From NCBI RefSeq assembly GCF_028595325.1, contig NZ_JAQQXR010000005.1, forward strand, positions 474,202 to 538,201: a DNA stretch of 64,000 nt, written 5' to 3'. Positions 45,784 through 54,576 of the stretch are shown here, piece after piece. Below the pieces are notes generated by a model. That model searched no databases, was not told the DNA's origin, and saw only the letters and a list, made by a program, of their open reading frames with translations. Within the stretch, counting starts at the first letter, position 1, and each line of letters begins with the position of its first letter. This DNA comes from Janthinobacterium fluminis (lineage in GTDB: Bacteria; Pseudomonadota; Gammaproteobacteria; Burkholderiales; Burkholderiaceae_D). The position numbers and the translations under genes are program-made.

Positions 45784-46991
45784 GGTTGTGCTCCTTGCTT
45801 TGCATTCTCTTTCGGCGCGGCGAACAGTTGCTGCTCAGCTTGGCGGGACGAACGGGCGGCCGCAAAGCTGTGCGTGCGAACCTGCTCTTCATAGTCTGCG
45901 ATGGCATCGGCAACGGCTAAGCTGCGGCTATGCACCTGTTGCAATGCCTGTACCAGCGCGGATGCGTCATAGAGCGCACAATTCGCGCCCAGACCACTGG
46001 CGGGACTCATCGCATGCAGCGCGTCACCCAGGGCGGTCACCCTGCTGGCCGGCCAGGGCGCCAACAGCGGCGTGGTTTTCAAGGCCGTTAGCGTCGCCGC
46101 TTGCGGTGCGGCCAGTTCAAACAAGGCCCTGAGCTGTAACGGCCATGATTGAATCAGCTTGCCGATCCAGGAACGCAAGGCGGGCTCGGGCCAGCACAGA
46201 TCGTCGTCGTCGGACACGCCGAGGTGCTTGCGCTGGCCGATCAGCGCCCAGTACATATAGTCCGGCAGCGCGCCCACCGCTGTGGTGGCGCCGGGCGACA
46301 GCCGGAAGCACATGGCGTCGCTCACGAGCGCCAATCCCGGCTCGAAAATGACCGAGGTTCCCAGCTGCAGTTGCGCCGCGATCGCTTCCCGGGAGACTGG
46401 GTCCAGCATTGTCTTGCCGTAGCAGCAGATGGCGCCCGTATCGATTGCGGGGGCAGCAGGAAAGCGCAAATCCCTGACCCTGGAATAGATGCCGTCGGCG
46501 CCGACCAGCACGTCGGCTTCGACCGAACTGCCGTCCTGGAAATGGGCGACGACGGCCAGATCGCCCAGCTCCTCATAACGGACCAATGCTTTTCCGAAAT
46601 GTACCTGCTCGGCCAAGCCCATCAACAGGACCGCGCGCATGACCTGGCGGTCGGCGCGTAGGTCGGGCGCAGCGTCGGCCACACCGTCGTGCCAGTCATC
46701 CACCCAATTGTCGCTGAGCCGTTTCAGGTTGGAGTCGAGGGTGTTGATGCCATGTGCCGGGACTGCGCAGGTTTGCGTAAACAAGGCAAACAGCGCATCC
46801 GGTAGACAGCTTGCCAGCGCAGCCTGGCCGTCCTTGTCGATGCGCAGGCGGTAGCCCTGGCGACGTGCGGCCAGCGCGGCGTCCTTTTCATAGACCTGTA
46901 CCGCAATGCCATGTTTCTTGAGGCCCTGGGCCAGACACAGCCCGCCCAGGCCGGCGCCGATGATGGCTACCCGCAGTGGTGTGATTGTCAT
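45780..46991 (-). CDS. FAD-dependent monooxygenase (PHBH/TetX-like)
   Basis: A 403-residue flavoprotein hydroxylase. The FAD loop GAGLGGLCLAQGLKKHGI is at residues 11-28, the conserved DG motif region VLVGADGIYSRVRD near the middle and the second FAD block VTALGDALHAMSPASGLGAN near residue 315. Start at 46991, with AAGGGAG upstream; a longer frame adds an unlikely leader. It shares an operon with the VOC gene and is divergent from an AraC regulator, which suggests inducible oxidation of an aromatic or drug-like compound. Substrate unknown. Confidence 0.88.
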   Translation of the reverse strand: MTITPLRVAIIGAGLGGLCLAQGLKKHGIAVQVYEKDAALAARRQGYRLRIDKDGQAALASCLPDALFALFTQTCAVPAHGINTLDSNLKRLSDNWVDDWHDGVADAAPDLRADRQVMRAVLLMGLAEQVHFGKALVRYEELGDLAVVAHFQDGSSVEADVLVGADGIYSRVRDLRFPAAPAIDTGAICCYGKTMLDPVSREAIAAQLQLGTSVIFEPGLALVSDAMCFRLSPGATTAVGALPDYMYWALIGQRKHLGVSDDDDLCWPEPALRSWIGKLIQSWPLQLRALFELAAPQAATLTALKTTPLLAPWPASRVTALGDALHAMSPASGLGANCALYDASALVQALQQVHSRSLAVADAIADYEEQVRTHSFAAARSSRQAEQQLFAAPKENAKQGAQP

Positions 46992-47094
46992 GCATGCTCC
47001 CTTGTCGAATCGTCGTACAGCGAAAATGTCATTATTGGACAAGGACGGCGTTGGATGATAACGTTGTCAAGTCATAAAATAATGAAATTGAGCC

Positions 47095-47919
47095 ATGCCG
47101 GAATCCATCTCGTCCGCAGCCGTGCCTGACTTGAGCGAGCAAGCCGATGGCCCGCCATTGATCGCCTTGTTGAGCGAACCAGGGCCGGACAGCCAGTTCC
47201 TGCTCGGCACACGCGAATATGGCTGGCATAGCCATCTGCGCGGACAGATGTTTTGCATCGAAAGCGGTCTGATGCATGTACGCACCAGTCACGGCTCATG
47301 GCTGTTGCCGCCGCATCGGGCCGGTTGGATTCCGCCGGATATGACGCACAAGGTGAGCGTCATCGGCGCGCTGAGCGGATGGAGCATCCTGATCGCGCCG
47401 CAGGCCAGTGCCAGCCTGCCGCAGCGGCCCTGTGTGACCGCCGTCAATGAGTTGATGGGCGCGCTGGTGCGCCGCGCGGCGTCCTGGACCACGCGCGATC
47501 CGCTGGACCAAGGGCAGGAGCGCGTGATGGGCGTGCTTCTCGACGAGATGCGCCGGGCGCCGCAGCAAGCACTGCATTTGCCTATGCCTTCGGAGCGGCG
47601 CCTGGTGCGTGTGGCGCACGCCATATTGGCGCGGCCGGGCGAACGGCGCAATCTGGACGAATGGGCTGGCTGGGGCGGCATGTCGGCACGCACGCTGAGC
47701 CGGCTGTTTCGCGCCGAGACTGGTTGTAGCTTCGCGCAATGGCGCCAGCAGGCCGGCCTTGTGTATGCGCTGGAGCGGTTGGCGCTGGGCGAGTCCGTCG
47801 CGACCGTTGCCGATGCGCTCGGCTATGCCACGCCCAGCAATTTTATCGCCATGTTCCGGCGTGCTTTTGGTGAGTCCCCCGGGCGCTATTTCGGTGCTGC
47901 GAAACAAACCGGTCGATAG
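47095..47919 (+). CDS. AraC family transcriptional regulator
   Basis: A 274-residue regulator with an N-terminal cupin-like sensing domain (HSHLRGQMFCIESGLMHVRT and AGWIPPDMTHKVSVIG) and a C-terminal AraC double helix-turn-helix (LDEWAGWGGMSARTLSRLFR and VATVADALGYATPSNFIAMF). The cupin-HTH arrangement resembles the NimR/RcnR-like efflux regulators. It diverges from the FAD-monooxygenase/VOC operon across about 100 AT-rich bases and probably controls it. Confidence 0.87.
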   Translation: MPESISSAAVPDLSEQADGPPLIALLSEPGPDSQFLLGTREYGWHSHLRGQMFCIESGLMHVRTSHGSWLLPPHRAGWIPPDMTHKVSVIGALSGWSILIAPQASASLPQRPCVTAVNELMGALVRRAASWTTRDPLDQGQERVMGVLLDEMRRAPQQALHLPMPSERRLVRVAHAILARPGERRNLDEWAGWGGMSARTLSRLFRAETGCSFAQWRQQAGLVYALERLALGESVATVADALGYATPSNFIAMFRRAFGESPGRYFGAAKQTGR

Positions 47920-47929
47920 CTGTCAAGGT

Positions 47930-47998
47930 TGGCGCAGGCACCGCATCGCCAAGACCCGCGCCCGCGTCGAGCATGTGTTTGGAATATTGTTGATATAG
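47930..47998 (+). pseudogene. IS5-family transposase C-terminal remnant
   Basis: A 22-codon open stretch encodes WRRHRIAKTRARVEHVFG, the R-x-x-VEHVFG motif of IS5-type transposases near their C-terminus, then stops. No start, catalytic DDE core or terminal inverted repeats remain. It is fused out of frame onto the region after the AraC gene and lies next to tRNA-Lys, a common landing site. Confidence 0.65.
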
Positions 47999-48004
47999 GG
48001 GCGC

Positions 48005-48036
48005 AAAAAAGGGCTACGCGCCGAAGCGGGTAACCC
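48005..48036 (-). terminator. tRNA-Lys terminator
   Basis: On the minus strand, stem GGGTTAC/GTAGCCC extended by CGC-TTCG-GCG, followed by T6 (plus-strand A6 at 48005-48010). It is 22 bp downstream of the tRNA. Confidence 0.8.
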
Positions 48037-48057
48037 TGATCTGTACTGCTGAATTCG

Positions 48058-48133
48058 TGGTAGGCCGTGCGGGATTCGAACCTGCGACCAACGGATTAAA
48101 AGTCCGCTGCTCTACCAGCTGAGCTAACGACCC
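48058..48133 (-). tRNA. tRNA-Lys (anticodon TTT)
   Basis: A 76-nt cloverleaf with encoded CCA: on the minus strand it starts GGGTCGTTAGCTCAGC and ends ACGGCCTACCA. Anticodon stem-loop GCGGACTTTTAATCCGT gives anticodon TTT. The T arm is AGGTTCGAATCC. The first acceptor pair is a G-U wobble. Confidence 0.97.
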
Positions 48134-48146
48134 CGAAAGAGGCCGC

Positions 48147-48175
48147 ATTATATATCGGTTCAAAAAAAACGCCAA
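48147..48175 (-). promoter_or_regulatory. tRNA-Lys promoter
   Basis: Minus strand: TTGGCG (48175-48170), 17-bp spacer, TATAAT (48152-48147), then a GC-rich discriminator GCGGCC, as in growth-rate-regulated stable RNA promoters. Confidence 0.8.
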
Positions 48176-48198
48176 GGGTTTGCGCAAGAAAATTCCCG

Positions 48199-49980
48199 TC
48201 AGGACAGCGCCGCCGTCACCTTCAGCACTTCTTCGGCGCTGGTCAGGCCCTCGATGATCTTGAAGGCGCCGGCGATGCGCAGCGGCTTCATGCCGTCGGC
48301 CACGCTCTGGCGGCGCAGCGCCTGGATGTCGCTGTCCTCCTTGAGCAGCGCGCTGAAGGCGGGGCTGATGCTGAGCAATTCGTAGATGCCGGTGCGGCCG
48401 CGGTAACCGGTCTGGCGGCATTCGGGGCAGCCGACGGCGCGGTAGACGTGGGCCGGCTTGGGCAGTTGCCACGCCCCGCCTATGCCTTGCCAGATGTCGT
48501 CGGCGATGGCGCCGTCCGGGCTCTTGCAGTCCGGGCACAGCGTGCGCACAAGGCGCTGCGCCATGACGCCGATCAGCGTCGCCTCCAGCAGGTAGTGGGG
48601 CACGCCCAGCTCCAGCAGGCGCATGACGGCCGACGGCGCGTCGTTGGTGTGCAGCGTAGACAGCACCAGGTGGCCCGTCAGCGCCGCCTGGATCGCCATT
48701 TCGGCCGTGGCCAGGTCGCGGATCTCGCCGATCATGATGATGTCCGGGTCTTGCCGCATCAGCGCCCGCACGCCGTCGGCGAACGACAGGTCGATGCCGG
48801 GCTGCACCTGCATCTGGTTGAACGCCGCCTCGACCATCTCGATCGGGTCCTCGACCGTGCAGACGTTGACCTCGGACGTGGCCAGCGCCTTCAGCGTCGT
48901 GTACAGCGTCGTCGTCTTGCCCGAGCCGGTCGGGCCGGTGACGAGGATGATGCCGTGCGGTCGCGTCGTCAGCGCGTCCCAGCGCGCCGCGTCGTCGGGC
49001 GGAAAGCCCAGCTCCGGCAGCGTCTTGACGACGACTTCCGGGTCGAAGATGCGCATCACCAGCTTTTCGCCGAAGGCCGTCGGCAGCGTCGACAGGCGCA
49101 GCTCGATTTCCTGGCCGCCGGCCGTGCGCGTCTTGATGCGGCCGTCCTGGGGGCGGCGCTTTTCGATGACGTCCATGCGCCCCAGCAGTTTGATGCGCGC
49201 CGTCATCGCCAGCATCACGACGGCCGGCACCTGGTAGACCTGGTGCAGCACGCCGTCGATGCGAAAGCGCACCGAGCCGATGTCGCGCTTCGGCTCCAGG
49301 TGGATGTCGGAGGCGCGCTGCTCGAAGGCGTATTGCCACAGCCAGTCGACGATGTTGATGACGTGCTGGTCGTTGGCGTCGACTTGCTTGTTGCTGCGCC
49401 CCAGTTCGACCAGTTGCTCGAAGTTGTTGCGCAGCGCCAAGTCCTGGCCGGTCGACTTGTTGGCGTTCTTGATCGACTTGGCCAGGCTGAAGAACTGCGA
49501 GATGTACTGGGCGATGTCGAGCGGGTTGGCGACGACGAGTTTGATGGCGCGCCGCGAGATCTTGGCGATTTCCGCCTCCCACTCCAGCGCGAACGGCTCC
49601 GTCGTGGCGATCACCAGGGTGTGCGGCGTCAGTTCGACGGGCAGGATGTTGAAGCGCGCCGCGTAGCTGGCCGACATCACGTCGGCCACTTTGGTGAAAT
49701 CGACCTTGAGCGGGTCGATGCGGATGAAGGGCAGGGCGACGCGCCCGGCCAGCCACTCGCACAGCAAATCCAGGGTCAGCGCCTTGTGCGGCGGCAGCGC
49801 CGAACTCAGCTTGCAGTGCGCCACCGCGCACAGCGGATGCATGTTGCCGACGATGTTCTTGAGGATGCCCTGGGCCTGGGCGTAATGGGCTTTGACGTGG
49901 GCCTTCTCGACCAGGCCGTCGGCCAGCAGCCAGCTGAAGATTTGTTGCAGGTCGAGGGCTTTCGGGGACGCATTCTTCAT
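48199..49980 (-). CDS. GspE/PilB-type secretion or pilus ATPase
   Basis: Cytoplasmic motor ATPase of the type II secretion/type IV pilus class, 593 residues. An N-terminal MshEN-like domain is followed by the catalytic core with Walker A GPTGSGKTTTLY (about residue 346), Asp box and Walker B (RQDPDIIMIGEIRD), the His box STLHTNDAPSAVMRL, and a zinc site from CPDC and CPEC. No other gsp or pil genes adjoin, so it may be a stand-alone subunit working with a machine encoded elsewhere. A spermidine synthase-like gene lies 43 bp upstream on the same strand. Confidence 0.92.
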   Translation of the reverse strand: MKNASPKALDLQQIFSWLLADGLVEKAHVKAHYAQAQGILKNIVGNMHPLCAVAHCKLSSALPPHKALTLDLLCEWLAGRVALPFIRIDPLKVDFTKVADVMSASYAARFNILPVELTPHTLVIATTEPFALEWEAEIAKISRRAIKLVVANPLDIAQYISQFFSLAKSIKNANKSTGQDLALRNNFEQLVELGRSNKQVDANDQHVINIVDWLWQYAFEQRASDIHLEPKRDIGSVRFRIDGVLHQVYQVPAVVMLAMTARIKLLGRMDVIEKRRPQDGRIKTRTAGGQEIELRLSTLPTAFGEKLVMRIFDPEVVVKTLPELGFPPDDAARWDALTTRPHGIILVTGPTGSGKTTTLYTTLKALATSEVNVCTVEDPIEMVEAAFNQMQVQPGIDLSFADGVRALMRQDPDIIMIGEIRDLATAEMAIQAALTGHLVLSTLHTNDAPSAVMRLLELGVPHYLLEATLIGVMAQRLVRTLCPDCKSPDGAIADDIWQGIGGAWQLPKPAHVYRAVGCPECRQTGYRGRTGIYELLSISPAFSALLKEDSDIQALRRQSVADGMKPLRIAGAFKIIEGLTSAEEVLKVTAALS

Positions 49981-50023
49981 TCGCTACTTCCTCTTCACAA
50001 GTGCAGCAGGCGCCCCGGCCGTG

Positions 50024-50812
50024 CTAGACGGTGCTCTGGATGCCCTTGAGCCAGGATTTGGCGGGCAGCTTGGTGGCGGCGACGATGTCGGCGGCCCGCG
50101 CCGCCAGCGCGGCTAGCGCGTCGGCGTCGAGCGCCGGCCGGGTCTTGAACGCCAGCGCGACGACATTGCCATCATGCACTTCGGGCAGGCAGATGACATG
50201 GTCAAACGCAAATTTCATCGCTTTCACGTTCTTCGCGTAGCTCGGGTGGTCGCCGAACAGGTTTACCGTCATGATGCCGTGCGGCGCCAGGCAGGCGGCG
50301 CAGGCAGCGTAGAAGTCGGCGCTGTCGAGCACGGGGCCGCGCGCCGTGGCGTCGTACAGGTCCACTTGCAGGGCGTCGAGCGTGCCGTGGCGGGCGCTGT
50401 CGTTGACGAAGTCGAGGGCGTCCATTTCCAGCACGTCCAGGCGCTCATCGTTGGGCGGCAGCTTGAACATCGACGCGCACACGGCGATCACGGCCGGGTT
50501 CAGCTCGACGGCGCTGACGTGGGCGGCGGGGAACTGGCGGTAGCAGAACTTGGTCAGGGCGGCCGTGCCCAGGCCCAGTTGGGCGAGGCGCTGCGGCGCG
50601 GCGATCCACAGCATCCAGGCCATCATTTGCTGGGCGTATTCGAGCTCCGGCCAGTCCGGTTTGCGGATGCGCATGGCGCCCTGCACCCATTCCGTGCCGA
50701 AATGCAGATAGCGCACGCCATCGAGTTCCGACAGCGTAACGGGGGCGTAGCGGGGTTTGCGCGCCGGGCGCGAGGATTCTTGTTGTTCGATGGATTTACG
50801 TTTGATAAGCAT
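50024..50812 (-). CDS. Spermidine synthase-like (polyamine aminopropyltransferase fold) protein
   Basis: A 262-residue methyltransferase-fold protein. The nucleotide loop LGLGTAALTKFCYRQFPAAH replaces the usual GGGDGG, and SAVELNPAVI is the acidic loop that binds decarboxylated SAM. DLYDAT (D-x-x-D/Y) corresponds to the active region. The lack of GGGDGG suggests a divergent function. Start at 50812 after AGGTTTCCT-complement (AGGAAACC on the coding strand is absent; the site is weak). It is co-directional with the GspE gene. Confidence 0.8.
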   Translation of the reverse strand: MLIKRKSIEQQESSRPARKPRYAPVTLSELDGVRYLHFGTEWVQGAMRIRKPDWPELEYAQQMMAWMLWIAAPQRLAQLGLGTAALTKFCYRQFPAAHVSAVELNPAVIAVCASMFKLPPNDERLDVLEMDALDFVNDSARHGTLDALQVDLYDATARGPVLDSADFYAACAACLAPHGIMTVNLFGDHPSYAKNVKAMKFAFDHVICLPEVHDGNVVALAFKTRPALDADALAALAARAADIVAATKLPAKSWLKGIQSTV

Positions 50813-50900
50813 AGGAAACCTGAGAGATTGCCCCATTATCCCGCGACGGCTTACTGTAAAGCAAGGGAAACCGGCGCGGCTGCCAGCTGGGGACACAGCC

Positions 50901-50952
50901 GGGGACAGACCACGATTTCCAAGAAAAACTTTGGAAATCGTGGTCTGTCCCC
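50901..50952. repeat. Perfect 22-bp inverted repeat (GGGGACAGACC family)
   Basis: Arms 50901-50922 and 50931-50952 are exact inverse copies (starting GGGGACAGACCACGATTTCC), with an 8-bp loop. The elements end in GGGGAC/GTCCCC, similar in style but not sequence to the TCTAGA family. A partial copy GGGGACACAG stands just before at about 50889. It lies in the gap between two minus-strand genes. Confidence 0.85.
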
Positions 50953-50967
50953 AACGCAGAAATGACA

Positions 50968-50991
50968 AAGCCGGTCAGGGCTGACCGGCTT
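50968..50991 (-). terminator. Probable terminator of the glycine-zipper gene
   Basis: Stem AAGCCGGTCAG / CTGACCGGCTT around GG (50968-50991). On the minus strand a short T-rich stretch follows (TTTGTCATTT). Confidence 0.65.
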
Positions 50992-51020
50992 GCGGGGACG
51001 GGACGGCTGCGGCGGCGCGT

Positions 51021-51536
51021 TTATTGCTGCGCCGGCTCCACCGAGACGCGCAGGCGCACGCGCTGGCCCGGGTCGTAGGACATCAGGCTCGTGTAGTTGC
51101 GGCCGCGGTAGTCGTAGGTCACTTCGTAGCCGTTGTTGCGCGATTCCCAGTGGTCGACGGTGCGGCATTGCTTGACGGCTTGTTCCTGCACGCCGCCACC
51201 GCTGTTGCCGCCGTTGTTGTCGAGGCGGTCGCCGGTGATGGCGCCGGCGATGGCGCCGGCCGCCGTCGCCGCCGAGCGGCCGCTGCCGCCGCCGACCTGG
51301 TTGCCGAGCAGGGCGCCGGCGATGCCGCCGATGATGGCGCCGCCGGCGCTGCGTTGTTGTTGCGGCTGCTGTACCTGGACGTATTCGGTGCGGCATTCCT
51401 GGCGCGGACGGTTCACCTGTTCGACTTGCGGCGTCACGCGCACGACGCGGCCGAACTCTTCAAAGTCGGCCGCTTGCGCGACGGGCAAGGCGCCTACACA
51501 CAGGGCAGACAGCAGCAATTTGGCTTGCAAGTTCAT
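51021..51536 (-). CDS. Glycine-zipper 2TM outer-membrane protein
   Basis: A 171-residue exported protein with signal peptide (ending AQAADF near residue 22). The middle has a glycine zipper, GGAIIGGIAGALLGNQVGGG then SAATAAGAIAGAITGDR, as in Pcp/SlyB-like and rickettsial 17-kDa antigen relatives. Two conserved Cys (QECRTEY and VKQCRTVDHW) may form a disulfide. The start at 51536 has AGGTAAG before it on the coding strand. Such proteins anchor in the outer membrane; function unproven. Confidence 0.85.
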   Translation of the reverse strand: MNLQAKLLLSALCVGALPVAQAADFEEFGRVVRVTPQVEQVNRPRQECRTEYVQVQQPQQQRSAGGAIIGGIAGALLGNQVGGGSGRSAATAAGAIAGAITGDRLDNNGGNSGGGVQEQAVKQCRTVDHWESRNNGYEVTYDYRGRNYTSLMSYDPGQRVRLRVSVEPAQQ

Positions 51537-51926
51537 TTCTTACCTCGTTGGTGAATATTTTATCGGGCATTTCTAACAACACGACCCTATGGTAATCCGC
51601 CTTGGCCCGCCGCTGCCGTTGGCATGGCAACAAATTGTAACAGCGGGGGCGGCGCGGCCGGCAGCCTGTAACATGCACTTTGACGCGGCGGGAGGGGCGG
51701 AATGGCGCCTGAATTTCGCAATATGTAACAAATCTTGCGTTTGGCGCTATATTCGGGTTGATTCGTTTAGTACAACACGTTACCCTAATAAGCGTATGGG
51801 GTCAGATTGACAGTGCATAGCACAGCATAGCATATCACGGCACGCGCATTGACCCGCCTGCGGTGGTGCGTCGATACGGAACACAGCACCAGCATATCCA
51901 TACTAACAGGTCGATTTGAGGGAAAA
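51537..51926. other. 390-bp gap with repeat-like TGGGGTCAG sequence
   Basis: AT-richer than its surroundings. No gene is convincing. At about 51798 a TGGGGTCAGATTGACA sequence shares the TGGGGTCAG head of the dispersed repeats, and CATTGACCC near 51848 may be its worn partner. TATAGCA-like repeats (CATAGCACAGCATAGCATA) follow. The barstar promoter must lie here but I see no clear boxes. Confidence 0.4.
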
Positions 51927-52325
51927 ATGAGTTTGTTAATAACCGTGCCGCCCAACCTTGTCCAGTCCATCCGTGCGTTTCGCGTGACCGAATTACAAGA
52001 CGAGGCCGTCCGTCTCGGGCAGCACTTTTTATATGCACATTGCCTGGCCGGTTTCACCAAGCAGCAAGTGCTTGCCATTATTGCGGAGGCGTTTCAATTC
52101 CCCAAAAATTTTGGCAAGAATTTCGATGCCTTGCGTGAATGCCTGACCGACACCATGTATAAGGCCGGAACCCAGACGGGTTTTCTGGTGGTGTTGGAGC
52201 AATTGCCCAATACGCAAAAGTTTGACAAGGAAGCACGCGAAACCTTGCTGGACGTTTTTCGTGACGCGGCCGATTTCTGGGCCGATAAGAAAGTACCTTT
52301 CCGCGTTTTCTACTCGTTCGAGTAA
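51927..52325 (+). CDS. Barstar family protein (orphan)
   Basis: A 132-residue protein with the barstar signature FPKNFGKNFDALRECLTD (about residues 58-75), where barstar binds RNase active sites through acidic residues, and a C-terminal VPFRVFYSFE. Start at 51927 after GAGGGAAAA; the longer frame lies in low-complexity DNA. Barstar normally inhibits barnase, but no ribonuclease gene adjoins it. It may inhibit an endogenous or incoming RNase toxin. Confidence 0.82.
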   Translation: MSLLITVPPNLVQSIRAFRVTELQDEAVRLGQHFLYAHCLAGFTKQQVLAIIAEAFQFPKNFGKNFDALRECLTDTMYKAGTQTGFLVVLEQLPNTQKFDKEARETLLDVFRDAADFWADKKVPFRVFYSFE

Positions 52326-52436
52326 GCGCGCCGAGCGGCGCCCCCGCTGCCCGCCCACCAGGCTGGCAGACGGCGGGCGCCGCCCGTTTTGCCCGGCATA
52401 TTGCGTGCTGCGCCGCAACAAAATGACACGCCTTCC

Positions 52437-52465
52437 TTGGTCCGCGCCGCCAGAACGGGTACAAT
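52437..52465 (+). promoter_or_regulatory. purN promoter with long leader
   Basis: TTGGTC (52437-52442), 17-bp spacer, TACAAT (52460-52465). The implied start near 52472 leaves a leader of about 170 nt before purN, GC-rich with GCGCGCGGCGCCGCGGCGCC near 52517. The whole gap 52326-52640 has no credible gene. Confidence 0.65.
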
Positions 52466-52640
52466 GCGCGGTTTGACGCTTCCTTTGCGACACGGGAAGT
52501 CCGCCAAGGCGACGCGCGCGCGGCGCCGCGGCGCCACCGCTTACCGCGCAACACGGTGCAGCGCCTGGCCGACGGCCTCGGCTGGTGCCGGCTCCTTCCA
52601 CGCTTCGCCCTGAACGGCGGGGATTCTCAGAGCAACATTG

Positions 52641-53249
52641 ATGAAAAACATCGTTATCCTCATTTCCGGACGCGGCAGCAATATGGAGGCGCTGGTCCGC
52701 GCGGCCCGGGCCGAGCAGTGGCCGGCCCGCATCGCCGCCGTCATCAGCAACCGCGCCGACGCCAAGGGCCTGGACTTCGCCGCCGCCAACGGCATCGCCA
52801 CGGCCGTCGTCGCCAACAAGGATTATGCCAGCCGCGCCGAGTTCGACGCCGCGCTGCAAGGCGTCATCGACGGCTACGCGCCGGACCTGGTGGTGCTGGC
52901 CGGCTTCATGCGGATTTTGACGGCGCCCTTCGTCGCCCATTACGCCGGCCGCATGCTCAACATCCACCCCTCGCTGCTGCCGCACTTTCCCGGCCTGGCC
53001 ACGCACGAACAGGCGCTGGCCAGCGGCATGGCGGAGCACGGCGCGACGGTGCACTTCGTCACGGCCGAACTCGACCACGGCCCCGTCGTCGCCCAGGCGC
53101 GCGTGCCCATTTTTCCGGGCGACACGGCCGAGACGCTGGCGGCCCGCGTGCTGGTCGAGGAACACACGCTTTACCCGCGCGCGATCCGCCTCTTCATCGA
53201 CGGCAAGCTGTTGATCGAGCAGGGCGACGTCCGCGTGGACACCCAATAA
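52641..53249 (+). CDS. purN: Phosphoribosylglycinamide formyltransferase
   Basis: Transfers formyl from 10-formyl-THF to GAR in purine synthesis, using the folate product made by FolD. The 202 residues include LISGRGSNMEALVRAA, the substrate block NIHPSLLPHFPG and the catalytic N-H-D set completed by ELDHGPVV. The start is the ATG at 52641; a TTG one codon earlier is unlikely. It is 19 bp before the rsmB-like gene. Confidence 0.96.
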   Translation: MKNIVILISGRGSNMEALVRAARAEQWPARIAAVISNRADAKGLDFAAANGIATAVVANKDYASRAEFDAALQGVIDGYAPDLVVLAGFMRILTAPFVAHYAGRMLNIHPSLLPHFPGLATHEQALASGMAEHGATVHFVTAELDHGPVVAQARVPIFPGDTAETLAARVLVEEHTLYPRAIRLFIDGKLLIEQGDVRVDTQ

Positions 53250-53268
53250 AATTTAGACAGGAAAAATT

Positions 53269-54576
53269 ATGAGATTGCCACCCGCGATACTGGCGAATGC
53301 CGAAGAAGTCTTGCGCGAAATTCTGCGCTTCACGGCGCCCGCCGACAGCACGCTGTCGCGCTACTTCCGCGACCACCCGCGCCTCGGTTCGCGCGAGCGC
53401 GGCGCCGTCGCCGAAGGCATTTACGCCGTCCTGCGCAACAAGTCCTTCTTCACCGACTTCGCCGAGGCCGGCAACGGCCCGACGATGCGCCGCCTGACCA
53501 TTCTCGGCCTGGCCGAGGCGATGGGTGCCGATTCGCTGGGCGGCCTGACCGAGGAAGAAACCGAGTGGCTGGGCCGCATCGCGCAAATCGACCGCAGCCT
53601 GATGCAGCCGGCCATGCGCGCGAACATGCCGAAATGGCTGTTCGACAAATTGCTGGCCCAGTATGGCGACGCGGAAACGATGCTGCTGGCCGACGCCCTG
53701 AACGCGCCGGCGCCGCTGGACCTGCGCGTCAATTCCCTGAAGTCGAACCGCGAAGACGTCATGGCCGCGCTGGCCGAAGCGCCGGTGCTGAGCACGCCGA
53801 CGCCCTACGCGCCGCTGGGTCTGCGCGTGCTGAAGAAGCCGTCGCTGCAAAACATGCCCTTGTTCCAGAGCGGCGCCATCGAGGTGCAGGACGAGGGCAG
53901 CCAGGTGCTGGCGCAGATCCTCGGTGCCAAGCGCGGCGAGATGGTGGTCGACTTCTGCGCCGGCGCCGGCGGCAAGACGCTGGCGCTGGGCGCGCTGATG
54001 CGCAACACCGGCCGCCTGTACGCCTTCGACGTGTCGGAAAAACGCCTGGCCAAGCTGAAGCCGCGCCTGGCCCGCAGCGGCCTGTCGAATGTGCACCCGG
54101 TGCAGATCGCGCATGAGCGCGACGCCAAGATCAAGCGCCTGGCCGGCAAGATCGACCGCGTGCTGGTCGACGCGCCATGCAGCGGCCTGGGCACCCTGCG
54201 CCGCAATCCCGACGTCAAATGGCGCCAACAGCCGCAATCGATCGTCGAACTGCAGGCAAAGCAGGCGGCCATCCTCGACGGCGCGGCGCGCCTGGTGAAG
54301 GGCGGCGGGCGCCTCGTGTATGCGACGTGCAGCTTCCTGAACGAGGAAAACGACGCCATCGCCGAGCAATTCCTCGCCACGCACCCGGACTTCGTGCTGC
54401 TGCCGATGTCGCAAGTGCTGGCCGAGCAGAAAATCGAACTGGAGATGGGTGATTACCTGAAATTGCTGCCGCACCGCCACCAGACCGACGGTTTCTTCGC
54501 CGCCGTGTTCGAGCGCAAAGCGATGCCGAAAAAAGTCTTCGCCGACCAGGCGCCCGACGCCGACGCCGCCGAGTAA
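53269..54576 (+). CDS. RsmB/NOP family RNA (cytosine-5) methyltransferase
   Basis: SAM-dependent 5-methylcytosine methyltransferase, 435 residues, likely for 16S rRNA. The N-terminal NusB-like helical part precedes the catalytic domain: SAM loop VDFCAGAGGKTLAL, the first active Cys in DAPCSGLGTLRRNPDVKW and the second in YATCSFLNEEN. Equivalence to RsmB rather than RsmF is not proven. Start at 53269 after ACAGGAAAA. It is co-transcribed with purN. Confidence 0.92.
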   Translation: MRLPPAILANAEEVLREILRFTAPADSTLSRYFRDHPRLGSRERGAVAEGIYAVLRNKSFFTDFAEAGNGPTMRRLTILGLAEAMGADSLGGLTEEETEWLGRIAQIDRSLMQPAMRANMPKWLFDKLLAQYGDAETMLLADALNAPAPLDLRVNSLKSNREDVMAALAEAPVLSTPTPYAPLGLRVLKKPSLQNMPLFQSGAIEVQDEGSQVLAQILGAKRGEMVVDFCAGAGGKTLALGALMRNTGRLYAFDVSEKRLAKLKPRLARSGLSNVHPVQIAHERDAKIKRLAGKIDRVLVDAPCSGLGTLRRNPDVKWRQQPQSIVELQAKQAAILDGAARLVKGGGRLVYATCSFLNEENDAIAEQFLATHPDFVLLPMSQVLAEQKIELEMGDYLKLLPHRHQTDGFFAAVFERKAMPKKVFADQAPDADAAE

